Source of the DNA: an uncultured Opitutia bacterium
Lineage (GTDB): Bacteria; Verrucomicrobiota; Verrucomicrobiia; Opitutales; Opitutaceae
Direction: 5' to 3'
NCBI GenBank assembly: GCA_903940425.1
Contig: CAJAKX010000380.1
Location: 1-32,881 of the forward strand
Length of the DNA: 32,881 nucleotides
Below the pieces are notes generated by a model. It saw only the letters and a program-made list of their open reading frames with translations. It searched no databases and was not told the DNA's origin. Below, piece after piece: positions 16,111-24,251 of the stretch. Numbering within the stretch: position 1 is the stretch's first letter; each line of letters opens with the position of its first letter. The translations under genes and the position numbers were made by a program.

Positions 16111-17706
16111 CTACGGATTATTCTTGGTCGACACCTCGATGACGTCGTGCGCCGCGGCCTCCTTCTGACCGGCCGTGGTGACGTGCACGTAGCGCGCCTT
16201 GACCCGGAGTTCGGACAGGTTGCGCGCGCCGAGGTAGCCCATGCCGGACTGCAGGCCGCCGATGAGCTCGGCGAGCACGCTGTCGACCGAGCCGGACACC
16301 TCCTTGAGCGCCTCGATGCCCTCGGCGGAGATTTTGCGCGTGTGGTCCTCCTTGTCGTGGCCGTAGCGCGCGGCCGAGCCGGCCTTCATGGCGGCCATGG
16401 TGCCCATGCCCCGGTACTGTTTGTAGAGCTTGCCGTTGATCTCGAGGATCTCGCCCGGCGCCTCGCGGCAGCCGGCGAACAGGCCGCCGCAGATGACGGC
16501 GTCGGCGAGCGTGAGCGCCTTGACGATGTCGCCCGACTTGGCGATGCCGCCGTCGGCGAGGATACGCACGCCCCGGGCCGCGGCGCCCTTGCGTCCCACG
16601 TAGAGGGCGGTGAGCTGCGGGATGCCCACGCCGGCCACCATGCGCGTGGTGCAGATGGAGCCCGGCCCCTGGCCGATCTTGATGGCATCGGCGCCACACT
16701 CGGCGAGATACTCCACGCCGGCGGCGCCGGTGACGTTGCCGGCGATGATGGTAAGGGTGGGAAACGCTCCGCGAAGCATCTTCACAATTTCGCCCACGCC
16801 GGCGCTGTGGCCATGGGCGGTGGAGACGGCGACGGCGTCGATGGCTTCGTCCACCAACTCGCCGACATGTCCGATGATCTTGTCGCGGTCGAGTTCCCCC
16901 GACGGTTTGCGCACGGGAGCCACCGCGGCGCCGGCCACCAGGCGGAAATGCGTATCGCGGCTGGGCTTCCGGCGCGACTTGGCCTCGCCGATGATGCGTT
17001 CGACGTCGGTGCTGGTCACGAGCCCGCGCAGGCGGTCCTGGTCGTCAACGACCAGCATCTTGTTGATGCCGATGTGCTCGCTGAAAAACGTGTCGGCGTA
17101 CTTGATGGGATCGCCGCCGAGGTCGCGCTCCTGGGCGACAATGAGCCTGGCGCGCGGGGTCATCGCCTCGGTGACCTTTTTGGCGCGGTAGCGCTCCTTG
17201 ACGATGCTGCCGGGCAGCAGGCCGACGAGCCGGCCCCGCGCGTCGACGACGGGGAAGGTCAGAAAGCTGAAGTGCCGCTGCTCGATCATCCCGAGCACGT
17301 CGCCGATGGCGAGATCGGGGGAGACGGTGATGGGATCCTGGATGAGGCCGTGGACATGACGCTTCACGCGCGCGACCTCCTTCACCTGATCCGGCGCCGG
17401 CATGTTGTAGTGGATGAGGCCGAGGCCGCCGTTGAGCGCCATGGCGATGGCCATGCGCGACTCGGTGACGGTGTCCATGTCCGACGAGATGATCGGAATC
17501 TGCAGACGCAGCGTTTCCGAGAGCTGCGTGGCGAGATCGGCGTCCTTGGGAAGGATTTCCGAGTAGAGCGTCGCCAGCGAGACGTCGTCGTAGGTCAGCG
17601 CCGTGGGCAGGAGGCGGGCGAAAAACTCGTCCGCGGTGGGATAGAACTTGTCATCCCCCGGGCGGGCAATCGTGACAGGCTTGGTCATGGTTGCCATGAA
17701 TGACAT
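16111..17706 (-). CDS. guaB: IMP dehydrogenase
   Basis: The 531-residue enzyme oxidises IMP to XMP with NAD+, the committed step to GMP. The catalytic cysteine is C352 in [13 protein letters not shown]. Upstream are [16 protein letters not shown] and the [10 protein letters not shown] segment, then two CBS domains (about residues 120-240), and downstream [13 protein letters not shown] and [19 protein letters not shown]. The usual MxGxxLAG stretch reads [16 protein letters not shown] here. The frame is open to 17775, but residues before ATG 17706 ([10 protein letters not shown]) look non-coding; ATGs at 17697 and 17688 are also possible. The gene is divergent from menC and probably co-regulated with purA downstream. 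Confidence 0.95.
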   Translation of the reverse strand: MSFMATMTKPVTIARPGDDKFYPTADEFFARLLPTALTYDDVSLATLYSEILPKDADLATQLSETLRLQIPIISSDMDTVTESRMAIAMALNGGLGLIHYNMPAPDQVKEVARVKRHVHGLIQDPITVSPDLAIGDVLGMIEQRHFSFLTFPVVDARGRLVGLLPGSIVKERYRAKKVTEAMTPRARLIVAQERDLGGDPIKYADTFFSEHIGINKMLVVDDQDRLRGLVTSTDVERIIGEAKSRRKPSRDTHFRLVAGAAVAPVRKPSGELDRDKIIGHVGELVDEAIDAVAVSTAHGHSAGVGEIVKMLRGAFPTLTIIAGNVTGAAGVEYLAECGADAIKIGQGPGSICTTRMVAGVGIPQLTALYVGRKGAAARGVRILADGGIAKSGDIVKALTLADAVICGGLFAGCREAPGEILEINGKLYKQYRGMGTMAAMKAGSAARYGHDKEDHTRKISAEGIEALKEVSGSVDSVLAELIGGLQSGMGYLGARNLSELRVKARYVHVTTAGQKEAAAHDVIEVSTKNNP

Positions 17707-17800
17707 AATGCCGCGGCGAAAAACCGCAACGCCTTTTTTCTGCGACGGCGACACGCACGCGCGGTTGCGTGCCACGGGTCAGGCGCTACACCATGGGACT

Positions 17801-18895
17801 GTGACCCTTCGCCTGGCCTATCGCCCCTACCGTCTTCCACTCCTCCGCACCGTGCGCACCGCCCATGGCCCGTGGATGGAGCGGGAGGGAATTGTGCTGC
17901 GGCTGGAGGACGAGCAGGGACGTGTCGGCTTCGGTGAGGTGGCGCCGATTCCCTGGTTCGGCACGGAGACGCTGGCGGAGGCCGGGAACGTGCTGGCGAA
18001 GCTGGGGGACACGGTGGAGACGGCGTCCCTCGAGGGCATCGACGAGCGTCATGGCTGTCTGCGGTTCGCCCTCGCCTCGGCTATGACCGAGGTGGGGCGG
18101 ATTATCCCTGATCCGCCGGATCCGGCACAGGCGCGGCGCGTCAAGGATAACGCGCCCAACCTTTCGTCCGCTGCGGTCCGGCGCCTGCCGGTGGCGGCGC
18201 TGCTGCCGGCGGGCAAGGCGGCGCTGGCGGCGGCGGACAAGGCGCTGGCAGAAGGGTTTGTCGCGTTCAAATGGAAGGTCGGCGTGCTTGACGCCGCCGA
18301 CGAATGGGTGCTGCTGGACGATCTGTTGGCGCGGCTGCCGGGTCACGTGAAGCTGCGACTCGATGCCAATGGCGCGTGGACGACGCGGCAGGCGGCGAAG
18401 TGGCTCGAGCGCTGTGCGGAGCGGCCGATCGAGTTTGTGGAGCAGCCCTGCTTCGCTGACGCTTCGCAGGGCGCGGCCGGGAAGCGCCGGACGGACGACG
18501 TCCTGCTTGGGCTGGCCCGTGACTACCCGACCACACTGGCGCTTGATGAATCGGTGACCGGACTTCCGAGTCTGCGGACATGGCTGGGGCGCGGCTGGCC
18601 GGGTGCCTTGGTGCTGAAGCCGGCGCTGGCCGGTGCGCCTGCGAGCGTGCTGGGATTGCTCGTGAAGCATCAAGCCGATGTGGTTTTTTCCTCGGCGTTC
18701 GAGACGGCCGTGGGCCGGCAGGCGGCGCTGCGGTTGGCATTTCAATTCAAGGGCCGTCACCCGCGCGCACTCGGTTTTGGAGTCACGCCGCTGTTCAAGG
18801 ATGGACGGTTTGACGGTCTGCCCGCCGTTCCCTTCGTGTCGGTTGAAGATGTCAACAGGATGAATCCCGAGACCGTATGGAACGCACTGAATTAG
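17801..18895 (+). CDS. menC: o-Succinylbenzoate synthase (MenC)
   Basis: The enolase-superfamily enzyme dehydrates SHCHC to o-succinylbenzoate in menaquinone synthesis. From the GTG start at 17801 (364 residues), the catalytic lysine pair is KWK at 157-159 and the metal ligands are D188 (LRLDANGAW), E214 (FVEQP) and D249 (LALDES); the second-side lysine is K273 (LVLKPALAG). An upstream open frame reaches 17648, with ATG codons at about 17687 and 17696, but that stretch overlaps the start of the opposite-strand guaB and lacks family similarity, so the GTG just before TLRLAYRPYRLPL is preferred. The 3' end overlaps menE by 19 bp, suggesting coupled translation. The menE neighbour supports the OSB-synthase role over dipeptide epimerase or N-acylamino-acid racemase. 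Confidence 0.9.
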   Translation: MTLRLAYRPYRLPLLRTVRTAHGPWMEREGIVLRLEDEQGRVGFGEVAPIPWFGTETLAEAGNVLAKLGDTVETASLEGIDERHGCLRFALASAMTEVGRIIPDPPDPAQARRVKDNAPNLSSAAVRRLPVAALLPAGKAALAAADKALAEGFVAFKWKVGVLDAADEWVLLDDLLARLPGHVKLRLDANGAWTTRQAAKWLERCAERPIEFVEQPCFADASQGAAGKRRTDDVLLGLARDYPTTLALDESVTGLPSLRTWLGRGWPGALVLKPALAGAPASVLGLLVKHQADVVFSSAFETAVGRQAALRLAFQFKGRHPRALGFGVTPLFKDGRFDGLPAVPFVSVEDVNRMNPETVWNALN

Positions 18896-20124
18896 TCCGC
18901 CGGCTCGGAATCACACTCCGGGTGGCTGCCCCGCGTGATGTCATCGTGGAGGAGCGTGAGCCCGAACGGTTCATGGCCGCTTTCGGCGAGGCCATGGCGG
19001 CCGGGGCCACGGTGTTCGTGGCAGATCCATCGTGGGGCGCGGCGGAACGGGCCCGGTTTGACGAACTGACCAACCCTAAACTCAAAACCCAAAACACAGA
19101 ACCGAGGCAGAGCCTCGGCTGGCTCTGTCTGCCAACCGGTGGATCGAGCGGGAGGCTGAGGCTGGCCCGGCACGATCAAGACACACTGTCCGCCGCAGTG
19201 GGTGGCTGCTGCGGACATTTCCATGTCAGGCAGATCAACGCGGTCGGCGTGCTGCCGTTGCATCACGTGAGCGGCCTGATGGCGTGGATGCGCTGTGCGC
19301 TCACCGGCGGCCGATACCTGCCGTGGGCCTGGACGGAGATGGAAAGCGGGCGCTGGCCGGAGACTGGGAAGGGCGACTGGTTCCTGTCCCTCGTGCCGAC
19401 CCAGCTTCAGCGGCTGCTGGACCAGCCGGCGGCGGCGGACCGTCTGCGGCGGTTTCGGGCGGTTTTTCTTGGCGGCGGGCCGGCCTGGTCGGATCTGCTC
19501 GACCGCGCGGCAGAGGCGCGGCTTCCCCTGGCGCCGGGTTACGGGATGACGGAAACGGCGGCCATGGTCACGGCCTTGCGCCCGGAGGAATTTCTGGCCG
19601 GCCACCGCGGTTGCGGTTCCGCCCTGCCGCATGCGAGGGTGGAACTGGGTGTGGATGGCGTCATCCAGATTACGGCGGAGTCCCTGTCTCGCGGTTATTA
19701 TCCGCACGGGCGCAAGGCCGGCCCGTGGCTGACGGAGGATCTCGGCTTTCTTGACGAATCCGGCAGCCTGCACGTGCTTGGGCGGCGGGATGCCGTCATC
19801 ATCACCGGCGGGAAAAAGGTCGAACCCGGCGAGGTCGAGGCGGCGTTGCGCACCACCGGACAGTTTGCCGACGTGGCGGTGATCGGCGTGCCGGATGCGG
19901 AATGGGGGGAGGCGGTCGTGGCATGCTATCCGGCCGGTCCGAAGGAGCCGGATGTCGCCGCAGTCCGCGAGTGCATCACGGGCCGGCTGGCGCCGCACAA
20001 GCGGCCCAAGCGCTACGTCCGCGTCGCCGTCTGGCCGCGCAACGACCAGGGAAAAGTGAACCGGCGGGAATTGACGGCCCTGGCCTTGGAGGCGGGCGGC
20101 AGGATCAGGCGGAATGATGCCTGA
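18877..20124 (+). CDS. menE: o-Succinylbenzoate-CoA ligase (MenE)
   Basis: The 415-residue adenylate-forming enzyme would activate o-succinylbenzoate to its CoA ester. The AMP-binding P-loop is LPTGGSSGRLRLARH (85-99), a Gly-rich variant of the usual TSGTTGKPKG. GYGMTETAAM is the A5 motif, LTEDLGFLDESG the A7/A8 aspartate, and the C-terminal domain has GGKKVEPGEVE and NDQGKVNR with the catalytic Lys. It is shorter than many acyl-CoA ligases because the N-terminal domain is reduced, as is common for MenE. Residues 66-79 (NPKLKTQNTEPRQS) are encoded by an atypical AT-rich repeat plus a small palindrome and look inserted. It overlaps menC at its start and overlaps the opposite-strand thioesterase gene by 20 bp at its end. 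Confidence 0.9.
   Translation: MERTELVRRLGITLRVAAPRDVIVEEREPERFMAAFGEAMAAGATVFVADPSWGAAERARFDELTNPKLKTQNTEPRQSLGWLCLPTGGSSGRLRLARHDQDTLSAAVGGCCGHFHVRQINAVGVLPLHHVSGLMAWMRCALTGGRYLPWAWTEMESGRWPETGKGDWFLSLVPTQLQRLLDQPAAADRLRRFRAVFLGGGPAWSDLLDRAAEARLPLAPGYGMTETAAMVTALRPEEFLAGHRGCGSALPHARVELGVDGVIQITAESLSRGYYPHGRKAGPWLTEDLGFLDESGSLHVLGRRDAVIITGGKKVEPGEVEAALRTTGQFADVAVIGVPDAEWGEAVVACYPAGPKEPDVAAVRECITGRLAPHKRPKRYVRVAVWPRNDQGKVNRRELTALALEAGGRIRRNDA
19071..19118 (+). repeat. In-frame AT-rich repeat plus palindrome inside menE
   Basis: 19071-19101 is an A/C-rich stretch with the core CAAAACCCAAAAC, clearly unlike the surrounding GC-rich coding sequence. It is followed by a perfect palindrome, CCGAGGC-AGA-GCCTCGG, at 19102-19118. 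The same 13-base core occurs on the opposite strand within 31572-31609. The insertion keeps the menE frame and falls between the reduced N-terminal part and the P-loop strand. Confidence 0.6.
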
Positions 20125-20518
20125 TCCAGGCGGCGAGGGCGGCCGGCAGGACGTGGCGTTCGCTGGACCGGGAGGAGATGCAGACGTGCTCGGTGCGCAC
20201 CCGCGCCGCGAGTTTTTCCGGGCGGCCGAGACGGTGCAGATCGTAGTCGATGGCGTAGCCGTCACTGCCGAGGAGCGCGGGCGTGAGGGTCACGCTGATT
20301 TTGTCCCCGCAGGTGAGCGGGCGCAGATATTCGGCCAGGCTTTTGGTAATCGGCACCACCACGCCGTGCTTGCCGAAAAACGATTTCAACTCGATTCCGT
20401 CGGCCGCCAGCGACTCCTCATAGGCTTCGTGACAGATGGCGAGGTAATTGGGAAAAAACACCACGCCGGCGGCATCAGTGTCCGCGAAGCGGATGGTGCG
20501 ACGGTAGACAAAAGGCAT
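20105..20518 (-). CDS. Hotdog-fold acyl-CoA thioesterase, likely DHNA-CoA hydrolase
   Basis: The 137-residue protein is a 4HBT-type hotdog thioesterase. It has the family signature FADTDAAGVVFFPNYLAICH near the N-terminus, with the catalytic Asp in DTDAAGVV, then HEAYEESLA and a typical beta-strand C-terminus. The upstream frame runs to 21085, but the ATG at 20518 (MPFVYRRTIRF) is where the family begins. It lies convergently against menE with a 20-bp overlap. Placed beside menC and menE, the most likely role is hydrolysis of 1,4-dihydroxy-2-naphthoyl-CoA, the step after MenB. This is inferred from context plus family; other acyl-CoA substrates are possible. Its promoter must lie within the repeat-filled gap shared with polX. 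Confidence 0.85.
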   Translation of the reverse strand: MPFVYRRTIRFADTDAAGVVFFPNYLAICHEAYEESLAADGIELKSFFGKHGVVVPITKSLAEYLRPLTCGDKISVTLTPALLGSDGYAIDYDLHRLGRPEKLAARVRTEHVCISSRSSERHVLPAALAAWIRHHSA

Positions 20519-20523
20519 GCCAC

Positions 20524-20605
20524 CACGAATACACAGAATCCACGGAAAGGGAAGCCATCCGAAAGTGGATCTTGAGTTTCCGGGTATATTCCGTGTGTTC
20601 CGTGG
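20524..20605. repeat. Inverted repeat element in the thioesterase/polX divergent gap (TCCGTG-type)
   Basis: The left arm at 20524-20546 contains CACAGAATCCACGG (CCGTGGATTCTGTG when reversed). The right arm at 20588-20605 reads ATTCCGTGTGTTCCGTGG. Both follow the consensus NTCCGTGTNNTCCGTGG seen at 10377-10394 and are arranged as an imperfect inverted pair, with CACGGAAAG and GAGTTTCCGGG extending the pairing inward. The element takes up almost the entire 99-bp gap between the two divergent start codons. Confidence 0.7.
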
Positions 20606-20617
20606 GGAAAACCGGGC

Positions 20618-22387
20618 ATGACCAAGAACGAGATAGCCGGAGTCCTTGAGGAGATCGGCGTGCTGCTGGAATTGAAGGGCGAAAATCCCTTCAAGGTGCG
20701 CGCCTATCGTGCGGGGGCGCGGGCGCTGGAGACGCTGGAGGAGGATGTGGGCACGGTCATCGCCGAAGACCGGCTGCAGACCATCCCGGGCATCGGCGAG
20801 GCGCTGGCGAAAAAGATCACCGAGCTGCACGCGACGGGCCAACTGGAGTTTCACGAGAAACTGAAGGCTTCGATCGCCCCCGGCCTGGTGGAGATGCTGG
20901 AAATCCCCGGTCTGGGCGCGAAGAAGATCAAGGCGCTGCACGAGAAGCTCGGGATCAGTGCGGTCGCGGAACTGGCGCGAGCCTGCGCGGAGGGGCGGGT
21001 GGCGGCGCTCGACGGATTCGGCGAGAAAAGCCAGGAGAAGATCCTGGCGGGCATCCGCAACCGGGCGGCCTATGCGCGGCGGCACCGGTGGTGGGAGGCC
21101 TTCGCCGTGGCCGAGCCGATTCTGCAGGGATTACGCGCCCTGCCGCAGGTGCGGTGCGCCGAGCATGCGGGCAGCCTGCGGCGCGGGTTGGAAACCGTGG
21201 GTGACCTCGATTTTCTCGTGGCCGCGGCGGCGTGGGCGCCGATCGTCGAATGGTTCATCACGCGGCCGGAGGTGCGGGAGGTGACGGCGAAGGGGGAGAC
21301 GAAGGCGAGCGTGCGCTACGCCGGCGGCCTGCAGGCCGACCTGCGCATCGTGCCGCCCGCCCAGTTTGCCTTCGCGTTGCATCATTTCACCGGCTCGAAG
21401 GACCACAACGTGCAGATGCGCCAGCGGGCGCTGGCCCGCGGACTGAGTCTGAGCGAGTGGGGGCTCGTGCCGGCCGAGGGCGAAGGGACGGCGAAGGAGA
21501 AGGCGGCGGCGCAACGCAAATCCCGGAGCGCGAAGCTGGAGCACATCCAGTCGGAGACCGACCTTTTTGCCGCGCTCGGTTTGCACTACATCCCGCCGGA
21601 GTTGCGCGAGGGACTGGGCGAGATCGAGGCGGCGGAGAAAGGCGAACTTCCGCGGCTGGTCGAAGCCGCCGACATCCGCGGGGTATTTCACAACCACACG
21701 ACGGCATCCGACGGCCGCAACACGCTCGCCGAGATGGTGGCGGCGGCCCAGGGGCACGGCTGGGAGTATCTCGGCATCGCCGATCATTCGAAGGCGAGCT
21801 TCCAGGCAAACGGTCTCGACGAGGCTAGATTGTGCAGGCAGATCGCCGAAATCGCCGCGCTCAACCAGTCGGGCCGCTTCACGACGCAGGTCCTGGCCGG
21901 GGTGGAGTGCGACATTCTGCCTGACGGCCGGCTGGATCTCGACGAGGCGGTCCTGCGTGAGCTCGACTATGTCGTCGTCTCGGTGCACTCGGCCTTCACG
22001 CAGAGCGAGGCGGAAATGACGGCGCGCATCATCCGCGCCATCGAACACCCGTGCGCCACCATGCTGGGACATCCGACCGGCCGGCTGCTGCTCAAGCGCG
22101 AAGGCTACGCGGTCAACGTGGCGAAGGTGATCGATGCCGCCGTGGCGAACCGCGTGGCCATCGAGCTCAACGCCCATCCGCAGCGACTCGACCTGGACTG
22201 GCGGCACTGGCGCCGGGCGGTGGAGCGGGGCCTGTACTGTGTCATCAATCCCGACGCCCACGACACCGCCGGGCTCGAGCACGTTCGTGCGGGCATCAAT
22301 GCCGCGCGCAAAGGCTGGCTCACGGCGGAGCACGTTTTAAACACCCGCGGCCTGGCCGGGGTGCGGGAATACCTGCGCACGCGGTGA
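20618..22387 (+). CDS. polX: DNA polymerase/3'-5' exonuclease PolX
   Basis: The 589-residue family X polymerase acts in base-excision and gap-filling repair. Residues about 1-150 hold the helix-hairpin-helix 8-kDa and fingers region ([12 protein letters not shown] at 56-67, IPGLGAKKI at 96-104). The palm has [17 protein letters not shown] with metal aspartates D196 and D198, and D241 in LQADLRIV. After a thumb domain, the C-terminal PHP domain begins near 355 with [12 protein letters not shown] (H358, H360) and continues through ADHS, GVECDI, VSVHS, GHPTGR and NPDAHDT, all PHP metal-site motifs; proofreading exonuclease activity is expected there. Length and domain order are normal. It is divergent from the thioesterase and followed by a terminator. 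Confidence 0.95.
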   Translation: MTKNEIAGVLEEIGVLLELKGENPFKVRAYRAGARALETLEEDVGTVIAEDRLQTIPGIGEALAKKITELHATGQLEFHEKLKASIAPGLVEMLEIPGLGAKKIKALHEKLGISAVAELARACAEGRVAALDGFGEKSQEKILAGIRNRAAYARRHRWWEAFAVAEPILQGLRALPQVRCAEHAGSLRRGLETVGDLDFLVAAAAWAPIVEWFITRPEVREVTAKGETKASVRYAGGLQADLRIVPPAQFAFALHHFTGSKDHNVQMRQRALARGLSLSEWGLVPAEGEGTAKEKAAAQRKSRSAKLEHIQSETDLFAALGLHYIPPELREGLGEIEAAEKGELPRLVEAADIRGVFHNHTTASDGRNTLAEMVAAAQGHGWEYLGIADHSKASFQANGLDEARLCRQIAEIAALNQSGRFTTQVLAGVECDILPDGRLDLDEAVLRELDYVVVSVHSAFTQSEAEMTARIIRAIEHPCATMLGHPTGRLLLKREGYAVNVAKVIDAAVANRVAIELNAHPQRLDLDWRHWRRAVERGLYCVINPDAHDTAGLEHVRAGINAARKGWLTAEHVLNTRGLAGVREYLRTR

Positions 22388-22405
22388 GGCGGGGTTTGGA
22401 TCTTT

Positions 22406-22461
22406 GCCCGTTTTGAGGGGAGAAAAGCACCCCGGAACGGCCTCAAAAAGGGCTGATTTTT
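22406..22461 (+). terminator. Terminator after polX
   Basis: GCCC-G-TTTTGAGG (22406-22418) pairs with CCTCAAAA-A-GGGC (22441-22453): 12 pairs with one mismatch and a 22-nt loop. TGATTTTTG follows, and GGCTGA/TCAGCC can form a second small hairpin around the T run. It begins 19 bp after the polX stop codon. The T tract is short, so efficiency is uncertain. Confidence 0.6.
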
Positions 22462-22578
22462 GTCAGCCGGCGGCGCGAATGGTGACTTTTGTTGGCAAAT
22501 GTCGAGCCTTCAGACCTACCAAAAATTGAGTGTCCGCCATGGTTGTAAGAAACGGGTGATACTACCCAAGATGGGGTG

Positions 22579-22607
22579 CCTCCAAGTCCACCAGCAGGAC
22601 TGGGAGG
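22579..22607 (+). other. Stable hairpin in the leader of a small ORF
   Basis: CCTCCAAGTCC (22579-22589) pairs with GGACTGGGAGG (22597-22607), 11 positions with one non-Watson-Crick T-G pair and a 7-nt loop ACCAGCA. It is 35 bp upstream of the ATG at 22643 and is flanked by further complementary C-rich and G-rich blocks. It may be a structured 5' leader or an attenuator; it matches no riboswitch class I know. No T tract follows, so it is not a simple terminator. Confidence 0.4.
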
Positions 22608-22642
22608 GTGTTTAAGCAGCTTCAACTGATCAGCTAACCCAC

Positions 22643-22876
22643 ATGGCCACTAAAAACCGGTGTCGCCTCGTACAGTCCACTGCCAAGCCGGCGTTGAAAC
22701 TCATGCCCGCGCCCCGTTCTTCCCAAGACGTGGTCAAGCTGCTCCAGTTTGCAGCCCACCAGGGCCTGGCCAACGCAGAGATCGTCGCCCATCTCACGGA
22801 GATGGGCGCGCTGTTTCCCAAGGAGCTGCTGGGGGCCTTCAAGGCATACCAGGAAAGGCAGGCTTGCGACAATTGA
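22643..22876 (+). CDS. Small uncharacterised protein (77 aa) with AHxxExxxLFP[KR]E motif
   Basis: I do not recognise the family. The 77-residue product has a basic N-terminus and two predicted helices (SSQDVVKLLQFAAHQG and EIVAHLTEMG), then LFPKELLGAFKAYQER. The segment AHLTEMGALFPKE aligns without gaps to AHVCEVMGLFPRE in the next small ORF (23224-23544), identical at seven of 13 positions. That shared motif is the main reason to believe both are real. There is no signal peptide or membrane segment and no Shine-Dalgarno sequence before the ATG. It lies after the polX terminator behind a structured leader, so it is probably its own unit. Confidence 0.5.
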   Translation: MATKNRCRLVQSTAKPALKLMPAPRSSQDVVKLLQFAAHQGLANAEIVAHLTEMGALFPKELLGAFKAYQERQACDN

Positions 22877-23223
22877 GGCGCATCCGGGGAGCGCCAGCGT
22901 ATTTTCAGCACAGCCATGCTGATTGCCGAGGCAAACAACACCAGGTTCCGGTTGCCGTGTCCGGCCGGAAACCAGCCGGGCTGCAGGGATCAGGGCCGGC
23001 CGGGGTTTCCGGCCTGGCTGACAAGGGGGCGGGGGCGGTTCATGGCGCGGCTCTGACAATTCGGATACCCCGGGGCAGGACTCCCGCCAGTCACCGATGC
23101 ATCCGATCGCGGGCGAAGCAGAAGGCGATTCTGTTTTCGGGCAAAAAAAATTTGACATAATAAAATTATACAGTTTGGAATAACGCGGAGCCGGCCGCAT
23201 GGGTGGCCCTCCTGCATTCCCCT
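22877..23223. other. Intergenic region with an AT-rich promoter-like end
   Basis: I see no supported gene in 22877-23223. The first part is GC-rich without pattern. From about 23140 it becomes strikingly AT-rich: an A run, then TTTGACATAATAAAATTATA (23151-23170). TTGACA at 23152-23157 is a perfect -35 hexamer; at the standard 17-bp spacing the -10 position reads TTGGAA, a poor match. The stretch is probably the promoter of the ORF at 23224. Confidence 0.45.
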
Positions 23224-23544
23224 ATGCATCACAAGTCCGACAGCCATCACCGGAAGCACCCGCCCGGCCGCCAGGGAAGCAAGCCCGGAACCACGCGTGC
23301 AAATCGGGCGGAGAAGAAAACCACCCGGGGCTCGCGGCGACGCAGGTCCGCCGGGGATGAAACCGGGGATCTTCTCGCGCATGTCTGCGAGGTCATGGGG
23401 CTGTTCCCGCGTGAAGGCGACCAGGCGCTCGCCGAATGGATTGCCAGGATGAAGGCTGAAGGGCAGGCCGGCGCGGCGGTCAAAAAAAGCCGCCGCGCCG
23501 GATCCTCCCGGCGCGCGCGGACGAAGCGCCGGCCGAAACGATAA
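23224..23544 (+). CDS. Small very basic uncharacterised protein sharing the LFP[KR]E motif
   Basis: I do not recognise the family. The 106-residue product has a basic, disordered N-terminus rich in His, Lys and Arg, a central helical segment (about residues 45-80) with AHVCEVMGLFPREG, and a strongly basic tail (KKSRRAGSSRRARTKRRPKR). The central motif matches the small protein at 22643. Basic flanks suggest nucleic-acid binding, like histone-H1-like tails; this is inference from composition. ATG 23224 is preferred; a GTG at 23203 would add seven residues. An AT-rich, TTGACA-containing region lies upstream. Confidence 0.55.
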   Translation: MHHKSDSHHRKHPPGRQGSKPGTTRANRAEKKTTRGSRRRRSAGDETGDLLAHVCEVMGLFPREGDQALAEWIARMKAEGQAGAAVKKSRRAGSSRRARTKRRPKR

Positions 23545-23674
23545 GATCGCGCGCAAGCCGCCGGTGGACCGGCCGCCGCCTGCGGGCGAATGCATCAAGG
23601 CCATGGGGACTGCTTTGGCGTTTCTCCGGACGGTTTTGCTTGGAATCAGTCCCTCGGACGACGAAACACAAAGC

Positions 23675-24205
23675 ATGCCGGAGTCCAAGAGCGCTGAGGA
23701 ATGGTTCGACGTGGTCGACGAAAAAGATGTCATCGTATCCCGTGCCACCCGGCGGGAGGTGCACGCGCACGGCCTGAGGCATCGGGCGGTGCATGTGCTC
23801 GTGTTCAACCGGGCCGGGGAGCTGTTTTTGCAGAAACGTTCAGCGCGCAAGGACACGGCCCCGGGAGCATGGGATTCCTCGGTCTCCGGTCACGTTGATG
23901 TCGGCGAAGATTACGACGTGAGCGCCGTGCGGGAGATGCGCGAGGAGATCGGCCTCCACGTGGCGCGGGCGCCCCGTCGCTGGCTTCGCTTCCCGGCGTG
24001 CCCCGAGACCGGCCATGAATTCGTCTGGGTTTACCGGCAGGAAGCGGAAGGGCCGTTCAGCTTGCATCCCGAGGAAATCGAGCGGGGGGCATGGTTCGCC
24101 CCGGCCGGGATTACCCGCCTCGTGCGCCAGCGCCCCGCCGAATTCGCCAGTTCGTTCCGCCTCATCTGGCAAAAACTGATGGAAAGAGGCGAGGCGCCCA
24201 GGTGA
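23675..24205 (+). CDS. Nudix hydrolase (isopentenyl-diphosphate isomerase/YfcD-like)
   Basis: The 176-residue protein carries a complete Nudix box GX5EX7REUXEEXGU, reading GHVDVGE at its start and REMREEIGL at its end. The opening EEWFDVVDEKDVIVSRATR and HRAVHVLVFNRAGELFLQKR follow the pattern of the IPP isomerase/YfcD subgroup of Nudix proteins, whose substrates vary and are often unknown. The frame opens at 23564, but ATG 23675 (MPESKSAEEWF) matches where the family begins. It converges on the small coupled ORF at 24252, with 46 bp between stops. No adjacent gene indicates its substrate. Confidence 0.9.
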   Translation: MPESKSAEEWFDVVDEKDVIVSRATRREVHAHGLRHRAVHVLVFNRAGELFLQKRSARKDTAPGAWDSSVSGHVDVGEDYDVSAVREMREEIGLHVARAPRRWLRFPACPETGHEFVWVYRQEAEGPFSLHPEEIERGAWFAPAGITRLVRQRPAEFASSFRLIWQKLMERGEAPR

Positions 24206-24251
24206 TCTCCTCCCGCCGGTACGTGGGCATCGGCGGCCGGCCAGGCGGTCT

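Noticed and set aside
14220-16142. A 640-codon plus-strand frame opposite purA
   Set aside because: Antisense to a gene with adenylosuccinate synthetase motifs; the composition is typical of an antisense frame in GC-rich DNA.
22545-22642. A known riboswitch before the 22643 ORF
   Set aside because: The hairpin does not match the conserved cores I know (TPP, cobalamin, SAM, c-di-GMP, glycine), so it is reported only as a structured leader.
23151-23180. A full sigma-70 promoter from TTGACA at 23152
   Set aside because: The -35 is perfect, but the 17-bp-spaced hexamer is TTGGAA, a weak -10; it is kept only as a promoter-like AT-rich region.
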